From the NCBI GenBank assembly GCA_964036045.1, contig OZ038383.1, positions 65,353,725-65,417,724 of the forward strand: a stretch of DNA of 64,000 nt, in the 5' to 3' direction. Below are positions 35,624-46,207 of this stretch, piece after piece. The notes under the pieces were generated by a model. That model was not told the DNA's origin. It was given only the letters and a program-made list of their open reading frames with translations, and did no database searches. Each line of letters opens with the position of its first letter. Position 1 is the first letter of the stretch. The position numbers and the translations under genes were made by a program. The DNA is from Eutreptiella sp. 'Long Island Sound 2002' (taxonomy: Eukaryota; Euglenozoa; Euglenophyceae; Eutreptiales; Eutreptiaceae).

Positions 35624-37350
35624 TACCCACTGGCTGTGGGTGCGGGGGGGTGCGGGCGTAGGGACCCGTCACCAACCCCACAGCGCGCGCTCTTGCGAGC
35701 TGGCTTTGCGCGCTGTGGGGGCGGTATGGGGGTGCCCGGGGGGGCACCTCTTGCCTGGGTGTGGGGCGTCCGGGGTCGGGCGCTCTCCCATCCCCGACTG
35801 CCCGCCCTCTGGGCGGGCTTCCGGGGCCCACTACCCACTGGCTGTGGGTGCGGGGGTGTGCGGGCGTGGGGACCCGTCACAAACCCCACAGCGCGCGCTC
35901 TTGCGAGCTGGCTTTGCGCGCTGTGGGGGCGGCATGAGCCTCCCCGGGGGGGCACCTCTTGCCTGGGTCTGGGGCGTCCGGGGTCGGGCGCTCTCCCACC
36001 CCCGACTGCCCGCCCTCTGGGTGGGCTGCCGGGGCCCACTACCCACTGGCTGTGGGTGCGGGGGGGTGCGGGCGCGGGGACCCGTCACCAACCCCACAGC
36101 GCGCGCTCTTGCGAGCTGGCTTTGCGCGCTCTGGGGGCGGCACGAGGGCGCCCGGGGGGGGCGCCTCCTGCCTGGGTGTGGGGCGTCCGGGGTCGGGCGC
36201 TCTCCCACCCCTGACTGCCCGCCCTCTGGGCGCGCTGCCGGGGCCCATTACCCACTGGCTGTGGGTGCGGGGGGGTGCGGGCGTGGGGACCCGTCACCAA
36301 CGCCACAGCGCGCGCTCTTGCGAGCTGGCTTTGCGCGCTGTGGGGGCGGCACGAGGATGCCCGGGGAGGCGACTCGTGCCTGGGTGTGGGGGGTCCGGGG
36401 TCGGGCGCTCTCCCATCCCCGACTGCCCGCCCTCTGGGCGGGCTGCTGGGGCCCACTACCCACTGGCTGTTGGTGCGGGGGGGGTGCGGGCGTGGGGACC
36501 CATCACAAACCCCACAGCGCGCGCTCTTTCGAGCTGGCTTTGCGCGCTGTGGGGGCGGATGAGGGCGTCCGGGGGGGGCGCCTCCTGTCTGGGTGTGGGG
36601 CGTCCGGGGTCGGGCGCTCTCCCACCCCCGACTGCCCGCCCTCTGGGCGGGCTGCTGGGGCCCACTACCCACTGGCTGTGGGTGCGGGGGGGTGAGGGCG
36701 TAGGGACCCGTCACCAACCCCACAGCGCGCGCTCTTGCGAGCTGGCTTTGCGCGCTGTGGGGGCAGCAGGAGGGCGCCTGGGGGGGGGGGGGCTCTTGCC
36801 TGGGTGTGGGGCGTCCGGGGTCGGGCGCTCTCCCACCCCCGACTGCCCGCCCTCTGGGCGGGGTGCCGGGGCCCACTACCCACTGGCTGTGGGTGCGGGG
36901 GGGTGCAGGTGTGGGGACCCGTCACCAACCCCACAGCGCGCGCTCTTTCGAGCTGGCTTTGCACGCTGTGGGGGCGGGACGAGGGCGCCCGGTCGGGGGC
37001 GCCTCCTGCCTGGGTGTCGGGCGTCCGGGGTCGGGCGCTCTCCCACCCCCGACTGCCCGACCTCTGGGCGGGCTTCCGGGGCCCACTACCCACTGGCTGT
37101 GGGTGCGGGGGGTTGCGGGCGTGGGAACCCGTCACCAACCCCGCAGCGCGCACTCTTTCGAGCTGGATTTGCGCGCTGCCGGGGCGGCATGAGGGTGCCC
37201 GGGGGGGGGCGCCTCCTGCCTGGGTATGGGGCGTCCGGGGTTGGGCGCTCTCCCATCCCCGACTGCCCGCCCTCTGGGCAGGCTGCCGGAGCCCACTACC
37301 CACTGGCTGTGGCCGCGGGGGGGTGCGGGCGTGGGGACCCGTCACCAACC
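35624..37350. repeat. Multi-monomer block, copy 1 (longer)
   Basis: Rare variants in order, GGTATGGGGG (35,723), CATGAGCCTCC (35,933), GCGGATGAGGG (36,555), GGTGAGGGCGTAG (36,691), CCGGTCGGGG (about 36,990) and TGGCCGCGGG (about 37,310), recur in the same order at 37,507-39,022. The offset is 1,883-1,884 bp for the first four and 1,672 bp for the last two. Confidence 0.85.
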
Positions 37351-37506
37351 CCACAGCGCGCGCTCTTGCGAGCTGGCTTTGCGCGCTGTGGGGGCAGCAC
37401 GAGGGCGCCTGGGGGGGGGCGCCTCTTGCCTGGGTGTGGGGCGTCCGGGGTCGGGCGCTCACCCACCCCCGACCGCCCGCCCTCATTGCGGGCTGCCGGG
37501 GCCCAC

Positions 37507-39022
37507 TACCCACTGGCTGTGGGTGCGGGGGGGTGCCGGCGTGGGGACCCGTCACAAACCCCACAGCGCGCGCTCTTGCGAGCTGGCTCTGCGCGCTGTG
37601 GGGGCGGTATGGGGGTGCCCGGGGGGGCACCTCTTGCCTGGGTGTGGGGCGTCCGGGGTCGGGCGCTCTCCCATCCCCGACTGCCCGCCCTCTGGGCGGG
37701 CTTCCGGGGCCCACTACCCACTGGCTGTGGGTGCGGGGGTGTGCGGGCGTGGGGACCCGTCACAAACCCCACAGCGCGCGCTCTTGCGAGCTGGCTTTGC
37801 GCGCTGTGGGGGCGGCATGAGCCTCCCTGGGGGGGCACCTCTTGCCTTGGTGTGGGGCGTCCGGGGTCGGGCGCTCTCCCACCCCCGACTGCCCGCCCTC
37901 TGGGCGGGCTGCCGGGGCCCACTACCCACTGGCTGTGGGTGCCGGGGGGTGCGGGCGCGGGGACCCGTCACCAACCCCACAGCGCGCGCTCTTGCGAGCT
38001 GGCTTTGCGCGCTCTGGGGGCGGCACGCGGGCGCCCGGGGGGGGCGCCTCCTGCCTGGGTGTGGGGCGTCCGGGATCGGGCGCTCTCCCACCCCTGACTG
38101 CCCGCCCTCTGGGCGCGCTGCCGGGGCCCACTACCGACTGGCTGTGGGTGCGGGGGGGTGCGGGCGTGGGGACCCGTCACCAACCCCACAGCGCGCGCTC
38201 TTGCAAGCTGGCTTTGCGCGCTGTGGGGGCGGCATGAGGATGCCCGGGGGGGCGCCTCGTGCCTGGGTGTGGGGGGTCCGGGGTCGGGCGCTCTCCCATC
38301 CCCGACTGCCCGCCCTCTGGGCGGGCTGCTGGGGCCCACTACCCACTGGCTGTTGGTGCGGGGGGGGTGCGGGCGTGGGGACCCATCACAAACGCCACAG
38401 CGCGCGCTCTTTCGGGCTGGCTTCGCGCGCTGTGGGGGCGGATGAGGGCGTCCGGGGGGGGGCGCCTCCTGCCTGGGTGTGGGGCGTCCGGGGTCGGGCG
38501 CTCTCCTACCCCCGACTGCCCGCCCTCTGGGCGGGCTGCTGGGGCCCACTACCCACTGGCTGTGGGTGCGGGGGGGTGAGGGCGTAGGGACCCGTCACCA
38601 ACCCCACAGCGCGCGCTCTTTCGAGCTGGTCTTGCACGCTGTGGGGGCGGGACGAGGGCGCCCGGTCGGGGGCGCCTCCTGCCTGGGTGTCGGGCGTCCG
38701 GGGTCGGGCGCTCTCCCACCCCCGACTGCCCGACCTCTGTGCGGGCTTCCGGGACCCACTACCCACTGGCTGTGGGTGCGGGGGGTTGCGGGCGTGGGAA
38801 CCCGTCACCAACCCCACAGCGCGCACTCTTTCGAGCTGGCTTTGCGCGCTGCCGGGGCGGCATGAGGGTGCCCGGGGGGGGGCGCCTCCTGCCTGGGTGT
38901 GGGGCGTCCGGGGTTGGGCGCTCTCCCACCCCCGACTGCCCGCCCTCTGGGCAGGCTGCCGGAGCCCACTACCCACTGGCTGTGGCCGCGGGGGGGTGCG
39001 GGCGTGGGGACCCGTCACCAAC
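37507..39022. repeat. Multi-monomer block, copy 2 (one monomer shorter)
   Basis: The second copy lacks exactly one monomer, matching about 36,710-36,920 of copy 1, which explains the offset change of about 212 bp. Several base differences separate the copies, so this duplication is older than the five-monomer one. Confidence 0.85.
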
Positions 39023-41060
39023 CCCACAGCGCGCGCTCTTTCGAGCTGGCTTTGCGCGCTGTGGTGGCGGCACGAGGGCGTTCGGGGGGGGGCGCCCCCT
39101 TCCCTCGGTGTGGGGCGTCCGGGGTCGGGCGCTCTCCCGGCCCCGACTGCCTGCCCTCTGGGCGGGCTGCCGGGGCCCACTACCCACTGGCTGTTGATGC
39201 GGGGGGGTGCGGGCGTGGGAACCCGTCACCAGCCCCATAGCGCGCGCTCTTGCGAGCTGGCTTTGCGCGCTGTCGGGGCGGCATGAGGGTGCCCGGGGGG
39301 GCGCGTCTTGCCTGGGTGTGGGGCGTCCGGTGTCGGGCGCTCTCCCTACCCCGACTGCCCGCCCTCTGGGCGGGCTGCCGGGGCCCACCACCCACTGGCT
39401 GTGTGTGCGGGGGCGTGCGGGCGTGGGGACCCGTCACCAACCCCACAGCACGCGCTCTTTCGAGCTGGCTTTGCACGCTATGGGGGCGGCATGAGGGTGC
39501 CCGGGGGGGCGCCTCCTGCCTGGGGGTGGGGCGTCCGGGGTCAGGCGCTCTCCCATCCCCGACTGCCCGCCCTCTGGGCAGGCTGCCGGGGCCCACTACC
39601 CACTGGCTGTGGGTGCGGGGGGGTGCGGGCGTCGGGACCCGTCACCAACCCCACTGCGCGAGCTCTTTTGCGCTGGCTTTGCGCGCTGTGGGGGCGGCAC
39701 GAGGGCGCCCGGGGGGGGGCGTCCCCTGCCTGGGTGTGGGGCGTTCGGGGTCAGGCGCTCTCCCACCCTCGACTGCCCGCCCTCTGGGCGGGCTGCCGGG
39801 GCCCACTACACACTGGCTGTGGGTGCGGGGGGGTGCGGGCGTGGGGACCCGTCTTAAACCGCACAGCGCGCGCTCTTGCGAGCTGGCTTTGCGCGCTGTG
39901 GGGGCGGCATGAGGGTGCCCGGGGGGGCGCATCTTGCCTGGGTGTGGGGCGTCCGGGGTCGGGCGCTCTCCCACCCCCGACTGCCAGCCCTCTGGGCGGG
40001 CTGCCGGGGCCCACTACCCACTGGCTGTGGGTGCGGGGGGGTGCGGGCGTGGGGACCCGTCACCAACCCCACAGCGCGCGCTCTTTCGAGCTGGCTTTGC
40101 GCGCTGTGGGGGTGGCACGAGGGCGCACAAGGGGGGGGCGCCTCTTGCCTGGGTGTGGGGCGTCCGGGGTCGGGCGCTCTCCCACCCCCGACTGCCCGCC
40201 CTCTGGGCGGGCTGCCGGGGCCCACTACCCACTGGCTGTGGGTGCGGGGGGGTGCGGGCGTGGGGACCCGTCACCAACCCCACAGCGCGCGCTCTTTCGA
40301 GCTGGCTTTGCGCGCTGTGGGAGGGGCACGAGGGCATCCGGGGGGGGGGGCGCCCCCTGCTTCGGTGTGGGGCGTCCGGGGTCGGGCGCTCTCCCACCTC
40401 TGACTGCCCGCCCTCTGGGCGACCTGCCGGGGCCCACTACCCACTGGCTGTGGGTGCGGGGGAGTGCGGGCCTGGGGACCCGTCACCAACCCCATAGCGC
40501 GCGCTCTTGCGAGCTGGCCTTGCGCGCTGTGGGGGCGGCATGAGGGTGCCCGGGGGGGCGCCTCTTGCCTTGGTGTGTGGCGTCCGGGGTTGGGCGCTCT
40601 CCCACCCCCAACTGCCCGCCCTCTGGGCGGGCTGCTGGGGCCCACTACCCACTGGCTGTGGGTGCGGGGGGGTGCGGGCACGGGGACCCGTCACCAACCC
40701 CACAGTGCGCGCGCTTATTCGAGCTGGCTTTGCACGCTGTGGGGGCGGCATGAGGGTGCCCGGGGGGGGCGCCTCCTGCCTGGGTGTGGGGCGTCCAGGG
40801 TCGGGCGCTCTCCCACCCCCGACTGCCTGCCCTCTGGGCGGGCTGCCGGGGCCCACTACCCACTGGCTGTGGCTGCGGGGGGGCGCGGGCGTGGGGACCC
40901 GTCACCAACCCCACAGCGCGCGCTCTTGCGAGCTGGCTTTGCGCGCTGTTGGGGCGGCATGAGGGTGCCCGCGGGGGGGGCCTCTTGCCTTGGTGTGGGG
41001 CGTCCGGGGTCGGGCGCTCTCCCACCCCCGACCGCCCGCCCTTCGGGCGGGCTGCCGGGC

Positions 41061-42360
41061 TGCTGTGCGCGTGCGTGCCCTGCTTGGCCGGGTCGGGCGG
41101 GCCGGCCTCCCCGGCGCGTTTTGGTGCGCCTCACCTTTTGTTTGGCCTTTCCTGCTTCGCTCTTTGCTTGTTCCCCTCTGGGCTGGGGTTGCTCTGTTTG
41201 TGGTTGTTGTTGGGTTTTTTTTTTTGCGCAAACCTCCCCCGGAGGCGCCATGCCCGCTACAGGGAGACCAGCGATGGTGCGGCGGAGTTGCTGGCAAGGG
41301 ATGAGCCCATCAGGAGGCTCCGTGGGCCACACAGTGCAGACGTGCCACACGCAACTTACCCACATTGGTGGGCCAGGTTGAGAGGCCTTCGGGTACAACT
41401 TGACTCCAGGGGAAAGTATAGGGACGTCCGAGTAGCGCAAAAGTGAAAGCCCTGAGTGGAAATCAGGGGAGGATGTACAGCACAGGCAATGGTAACGGAC
41501 AGTAATGTACGGACAGCAGGGGGCAAATGATGCCCCTCCGGGTGACGAAAGGTTGGGACGCAGTGAGGTGGTGGGTGAAGGAGGGAAGAAGTGGCAGGGA
41601 GAGAGGGCTAAGGGCGGCAGGGCAGGTGTAGCAAGGAGGTGAGCCGGGGACACACACAGGGCGCGCGCGAGCAGCAGTGAGCGCGACAAGAGAGGCAAAA
41701 AAGAGGAAAAGGCAGGCAAAACGGAGGAGCATGGCCGCGCGGGGAGGGAGGGACGCAGGGGGTGAACTGCAACAAATAGATGCGACTCATTGCGCACAGA
41801 CTGACGCCCTGCAAATGACCCGCATTGAGCCGTATCGGCAGCCCCGCTGCACCATCAGGGAGTGATGGAGGGGAGGCCGGTGGGGGTGGTCAACGGGGGA
41901 ATCGCCCCGAAGGGGTACCTCGGGAGGCAGCCCAGGTCAGCCTACAGGAGGCAGGACAGGGAGCAGGCGGAGAGACACGTGAGGGCGCACGAGATACAGC
42001 CCTGGCGCGGAGAGGAGCAGCGGAGCTCACACAGGGCAGGAGAGCAGCAGTAAGGGGACGGGCGAGTGACAGGCGACTGTAGAAGGGGGACAAGAGAGGA
42101 CAGAAGGAGGAGTGGAGGGACACGCGAGGGAGGGGCTCCCATCTGGAAAGGTCAGAGACCGCCAAGGGGCGCGCCCCGCGTGGGCGAGGGGACCAGAGAC
42201 GAACACAGAGAGGAGCTGTAACCCGATGACCGGTGCAGTGGTGACATGCGTGCATGCAGGGAGGAGGGTAAAAAAAAACAGGCAGAAGAGACATGAAACC
42301 ACAGTACAGGGCACGGACACACGGAAGGGAAAGGGGGAGGGAGGCGGCCCACGGGTTGTG
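41061..42360. other. Anonymous purine-rich sequence right of the satellite
   Basis: Right of the array the sequence becomes first GC-rich, with a long T run near 41,214-41,225, and then A/G-rich on the plus strand (about 41,580-42,350). No frame carries a recognisable motif; open stretches are products of skewed composition. Confidence 0.5.
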
Positions 42361-42660
42361 CAAAAAAAAAACCGGCAAAATTACGTCAATACACCAATAC
42401 AAATTTTCTGAATAGCTGAAAAAAAAGGTAATTAGCATAAAAAACGCTGAGGCCAAAAAGCGCGCTGCAAAATGCGTAAAAACGCGACGAAAATGTTTTT
42501 GACGTGAAATAGCTGAATAGTTAACGCTGTAAGCACTGTAACGCTCGTAGGACCCCAAAGCCGTCCTTGCTGTCGTCTAACTCGCTATAGGCGAAAAGAA
42601 AAACGCGTCGCGAGCAGCGCGTAAAACTCGAAGAATTTTCATAACTCGCCACCCTCCCCA
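42361..42660. other. AT-rich island between two T-poor tracts
   Basis: A 300-bp stretch with A runs and many CG dinucleotides (ACGCG, AACGC) interrupts the skewed sequence on either side. No gene or tandem unit is visible. Confidence 0.5.
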
Positions 42661-42949
42661 CCCTCTTGCCCATCACTCCCCTTGCCCTGCAGCTCAGGCG
42701 GCGGCCCTGGGGGAACGCGGTTAACCCTTAGCAATGGACACCAACGCGCTCCACGACGCCACGCACAAGAACGAGGCCGAGAACAACAAGAACGACGGGT
42801 AGCACGTAAGGCACAGCAGCGAACATGGTCTTGCTGCGTGCGAGTGTTTTGGGTCGCGTATATTTTTTTTTTTTCAAAAGCCAAAAAAAGAGGAAGGAAA
42901 TATTTTACGAAATTTTGCAGCGGTTTTTCAAGTAGGTACAACCACACCC

Positions 42950-44310
42950 GCGCAAGAAACAAACCCATCGAGGCGGCAGGACAGGACACCACGGCACCAC
43001 GCGGCAGCACAGCACCACGGGGCACAGCACAGGGAAGCAGGGCACCGAGGGAGAGCGGGCCACACAGCAACACCGCACAGGGCGGAGACGACAAGAAACG
43101 CACAACACGACACCCGGGGGCGCACACGGCACAAAGCACAACAGCGAACAACACCACGCAGCGACGCACCACAGCAAAACACACACAGTGTGGGGGGACA
43201 AGACAAAACACGGCGCCAGAAGGCACAGGGCCCCAAGACGAAGGACAGCGCCCCAGGACACAACACAGCGCGCGGCAGCACCAAACGGAGCAAAACAGAA
43301 CAACACAGCGCACAACAACGCAACGCCAGGTAGCACAACGCGCAGCAACACGGCGCAAAACAGCACCCAGGGACACACCACAGCACGCCACCGAGACAGG
43401 ACACCAGGAGCCACCAGGACCCACGAGGAGCCAACAGAGGACAGCCAGGCCCAACAGCAAACACACAAACACAACAGGCAACGACACAAAACACCAGCCA
43501 GCCCCGCGAGGTCAAGAGAGCACCGAACAGAGAGCAACGGCGCAGGCACACCAGCACAGCACCGCACAGAAACAGAAATGACCCGGAACAGGCCCGGAGC
43601 CCAGAACCAACGGGGAGCAACAGGAAACCAGCGCCAGCAGCAGGGAGAAAAACAAAAAAACAAAAGAACACAGGGCACCACAGCACAGCACCACACGGCA
43701 GCACAGCGCCACAGGACACAGCACAGGGGAACGGGACACCACAGGGAGGACGCCCAGCGACGGCCAGACCAGACACGGGCACCAGAGCCGACACACACCA
43801 CCAAACGACAACGCCGGGCAACCAGAGCCACCAGCAGACCCCCAGCAGAAGGCAGTGACACAACGAGCCAACAACACCAGCCACCAGAAACAGCACAGAC
43901 GACGCGCACAGCACAACGAACGGGCAGGACAGGGAACACACAGCAGGACACCCGAGAACACACAAAGCAGACGCGCAGGGGGAAAAAAAGCAGCAGGACA
44001 GGAAAAAGAAAAAAAAAGGGGGGGGGCGCAGAGGCCAAAGGCAACCGGAAAGCAAGAAACGCCAGAGACAATAGGGAGGGGGGGGGGCAAAACAAAAAAA
44101 AAACGAGGGGGGGGGGGCAAAAAGACGCCAAGGCCCAGGGCACCCCAGGCCGGAGAACACGCAAAGCAGGAGACAATGGGGCGCACAGAGGGGGGGGGGA
44201 AGGAAAAAAAAAAGGGGGGGGGAAGACGCCAAGGCCCAAGGCACCCAGGGCCGGAAAAGAAGCAAAGCAGGACACAACGGTGGCGCAGCGAGGGAGAGGA
44301 GGGGAAAACC
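42950..44310. repeat. T-poor low-complexity tract
   Basis: For about 1.35 kb the plus strand contains very little T and is built from variations on CACAGCAC, GGCACC and ACAACA. Both strands show long open frames (for example 42,905-44,650 minus and 43,188-45,110 plus) whose products are low-complexity, Cys/Val-rich or Gln/Thr/Arg-rich, so they are composition artefacts. The right end holds G and A homopolymer blocks. Confidence 0.7.
44030..44310. repeat. Degenerate tandem repeat of about 100 bp with G and A runs
   Basis: Units starting GACGCCAAGGCCCA at 44,124 and 44,225 are 101 bp apart, with a more diverged copy before them from about 44,030. Each ends in alternating runs of 7-11 G and 8-10 A. 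Confidence 0.7.
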
Positions 44311-44325
44311 CTAGCAATGGCGCCA

Positions 44326-46207
44326 TTATGCTGCCTTTCGACTCCGCTCGTGTGCACGCCACCTGGTACTGCCACGCGCTGCATAGTCTTCCCCCATCCT
44401 GGTGCCAGTGTTTTGTAGCACCTGCCGGGCTGGGTGCTGATCCCAACCTCGACACGACGGGTGCATGGCCTCCACGTCTCGTAGTGGGATGCCCTTGTAA
44501 CCCTGCACACACCGCCCCTTGCTCCTCCGGTCCACCAACAGATCCCCACCGTGCGCCCGCCCTCCATGTGGGCGCCATAACAAGAGCTGTGTTGGCTGCC
44601 CCGGTGCTCCTCCCCGCGTTGTACCCACCCCCTCTCCCCTCTTGTGTCACTGTACGCCTCTGTTGCTCCTTGCCTATGGCGCAGACTCCAACTTCTCCAC
44701 TGTCGCCCCACTCACCTGGTGCCTCAGCCTCGCTCGCTCCACCGGTTGTCGCCTTGCTGCCCGGCCGCTACGCCCGCTTCTGTCGGCATTCCTGTACCCC
44801 ACAGTCCCAGCCCCTGCTGCCGCTGATCCGATGCCTGGTCTTTCTTCGGGGGGTCCATGTCCCCGACTTTCATCCCCTCCTCCCCTTCTGCCATGCTGGC
44901 CTTCCTCCTCTGCTGGCATCGTCCCCGCCACCTCTTGACCCTCCATGTCCCCTCGCTCGTTACCTTTCTCCATGCCTCCCTTTCGTCTGTCCACGACCAC
45001 CTCCTTCCTGTGTCGACCTCTCGAGCCCACCCTGCCTGCAGCCTGTAGGCCACGCTCTTCTGGCCTCCCTGCACCCGTGCGCCTGGCTCCGCACCCTGCC
45101 CCCCACATGAACCCTCTTCTGTCCCGCCCTACGCCTCGCCATCGTCCCCCTCAGTACCAACTTATCCTCTGCAACAGCTCCCCTAGCATCCGCACCCTGG
45201 GCTGTTTCCCCCGTTCCTGCAGATAGTCCAGGTTCACCCCGGGAAGTGCCTCTCCGAGCATCCTCCCCCAGCTGCTCTCTTCCATCTCTGGCCCGTATTC
45301 CTGTGGGCTCCTCCGCCCTGCCCACCACGTTGCAGAAAAGGGCAGGTCCCTTGCCTCTCCTGCCCCCCTCTCGTCCTCTCTGCCCGGTCCACGTAGCGGA
45401 CCAGCTCCGCTACGTCACCCGTCCTCCACCCCCGGTCTGTCCCCGGCTCCCTCAGCACCGGCCGCGGCGCATGCCGCTGCGGGGGTGGCGACTCCGAGTC
45501 CCAGTCCTTCGACTTCGGCTCCAGGCTGGGGCTGGTGGGCCGTGGTGCCAACGCTGCTTCCTCTGCTCCCCGCTCCTCTACCCAGCACCGCTTTCCCCGC
45601 TCTTGCCCAGCCTCTCCTCCCTCACCTCTGGCCCTCTTGCCAGACTGCGATCCTCCCTGCACATCCGTGGGGGGGTGCCCCCCTTCGGGTTTGGGATGAC
45701 CCGGTGTGCCCCGCGGGCTACCGCCCCCTCCTCCTCCCGCACCCTGCGCTCTGGCGCCGCCACCTCCCCGTCCCTCTCCGCCAGCCTCGCTGCCTCATCT
45801 CTGATCTGCCTCCAGACCGTCGCCTGCATCTCTCTCTCCATTTCCGGCGGGATAGCCGGCTGCCTGAATGGCTGTAACTGGCTGCGACCCTGCGAGCCCC
45901 CGCTCTCCTGTGCCTGTTCCCTGGGCCGCTCGCCTTCCCGCTCTGCTCTCCCCACCCTCTCCAGCCTTCTCCGGAGATCGGCCCACGATCCCTGCAGCTC
46001 CTCTACCGCCTGCGCCTCCCCTCCCTGTGGCGTGCCAAGCCCCGTCGTCCATCCCTTTGCCACCCTGGCCGCTCCTCCCATAAACCCGTGCTTCTCTCTC
46101 CCCAAGCCTCCTCTCTTCCTCCCCCATCCCCTATCCGTTGAATGAAACAGATACAGAAACTCAAGATATGGGTGGACATGCAAGTCAAGAAAAGAGCGAA
46201 CTCCCAC
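44326..46207 (-). pseudogene. Coding-like, pyrimidine-rich region of unknown identity
   Basis: Overlapping minus-strand frames (45,578-46,207; 45,234-45,662; 44,960-45,328; 44,674-45,108; 44,326-44,628) form a series of Arg/Glu/Gly-rich peptides. The first, 209 codons, has the best protein-like character: a helical stretch with Trp (WADLRRRLERVGRAEREGER) and another (EMEREMQATVWRQIRDEAAR) suggest a coiled coil, as in gag proteins or LINE ORF1 products. No zinc knuckle or enzymatic motif could be confirmed. The whole region is skewed (A-poor on the plus strand), so openness alone is weak evidence. I read it as a possible decayed element ORF, not a host gene. Confidence 0.3.

Larger units (their letters stand above)
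28071..41060. repeat. GC-rich 208-bp satellite array, right part (about 62 monomers)
   Basis: The array resumes after the insertion and continues head to tail in the same orientation. The hairpin and G-quadruplex motifs persist in almost every monomer. Monomers most like those just right of the insertion (28,100-28,400) occur at about 23,240-23,300 and 23,880-24,050 in the left part. The last monomer (to about 41,060) ends with a hairpin whose loop is TTC rather than TCT, and then unrelated sequence begins. Very long frames cross the array on both strands, but they shift phase with monomer length and are not genes. Confidence 0.97.

Noticed and set aside
21185-41060. CRISPR-like array
   Set aside because: There are no unique spacers: the whole 208-bp unit repeats. 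The context is eukaryotic.
42905-44650. 581-codon minus-strand frame overlapping a 640-codon plus-strand frame (43,188-45,110)
   Set aside because: Both are low-complexity products of a nearly T-free strand, which rarely forms stop codons. No domain or biased codon use separates them.
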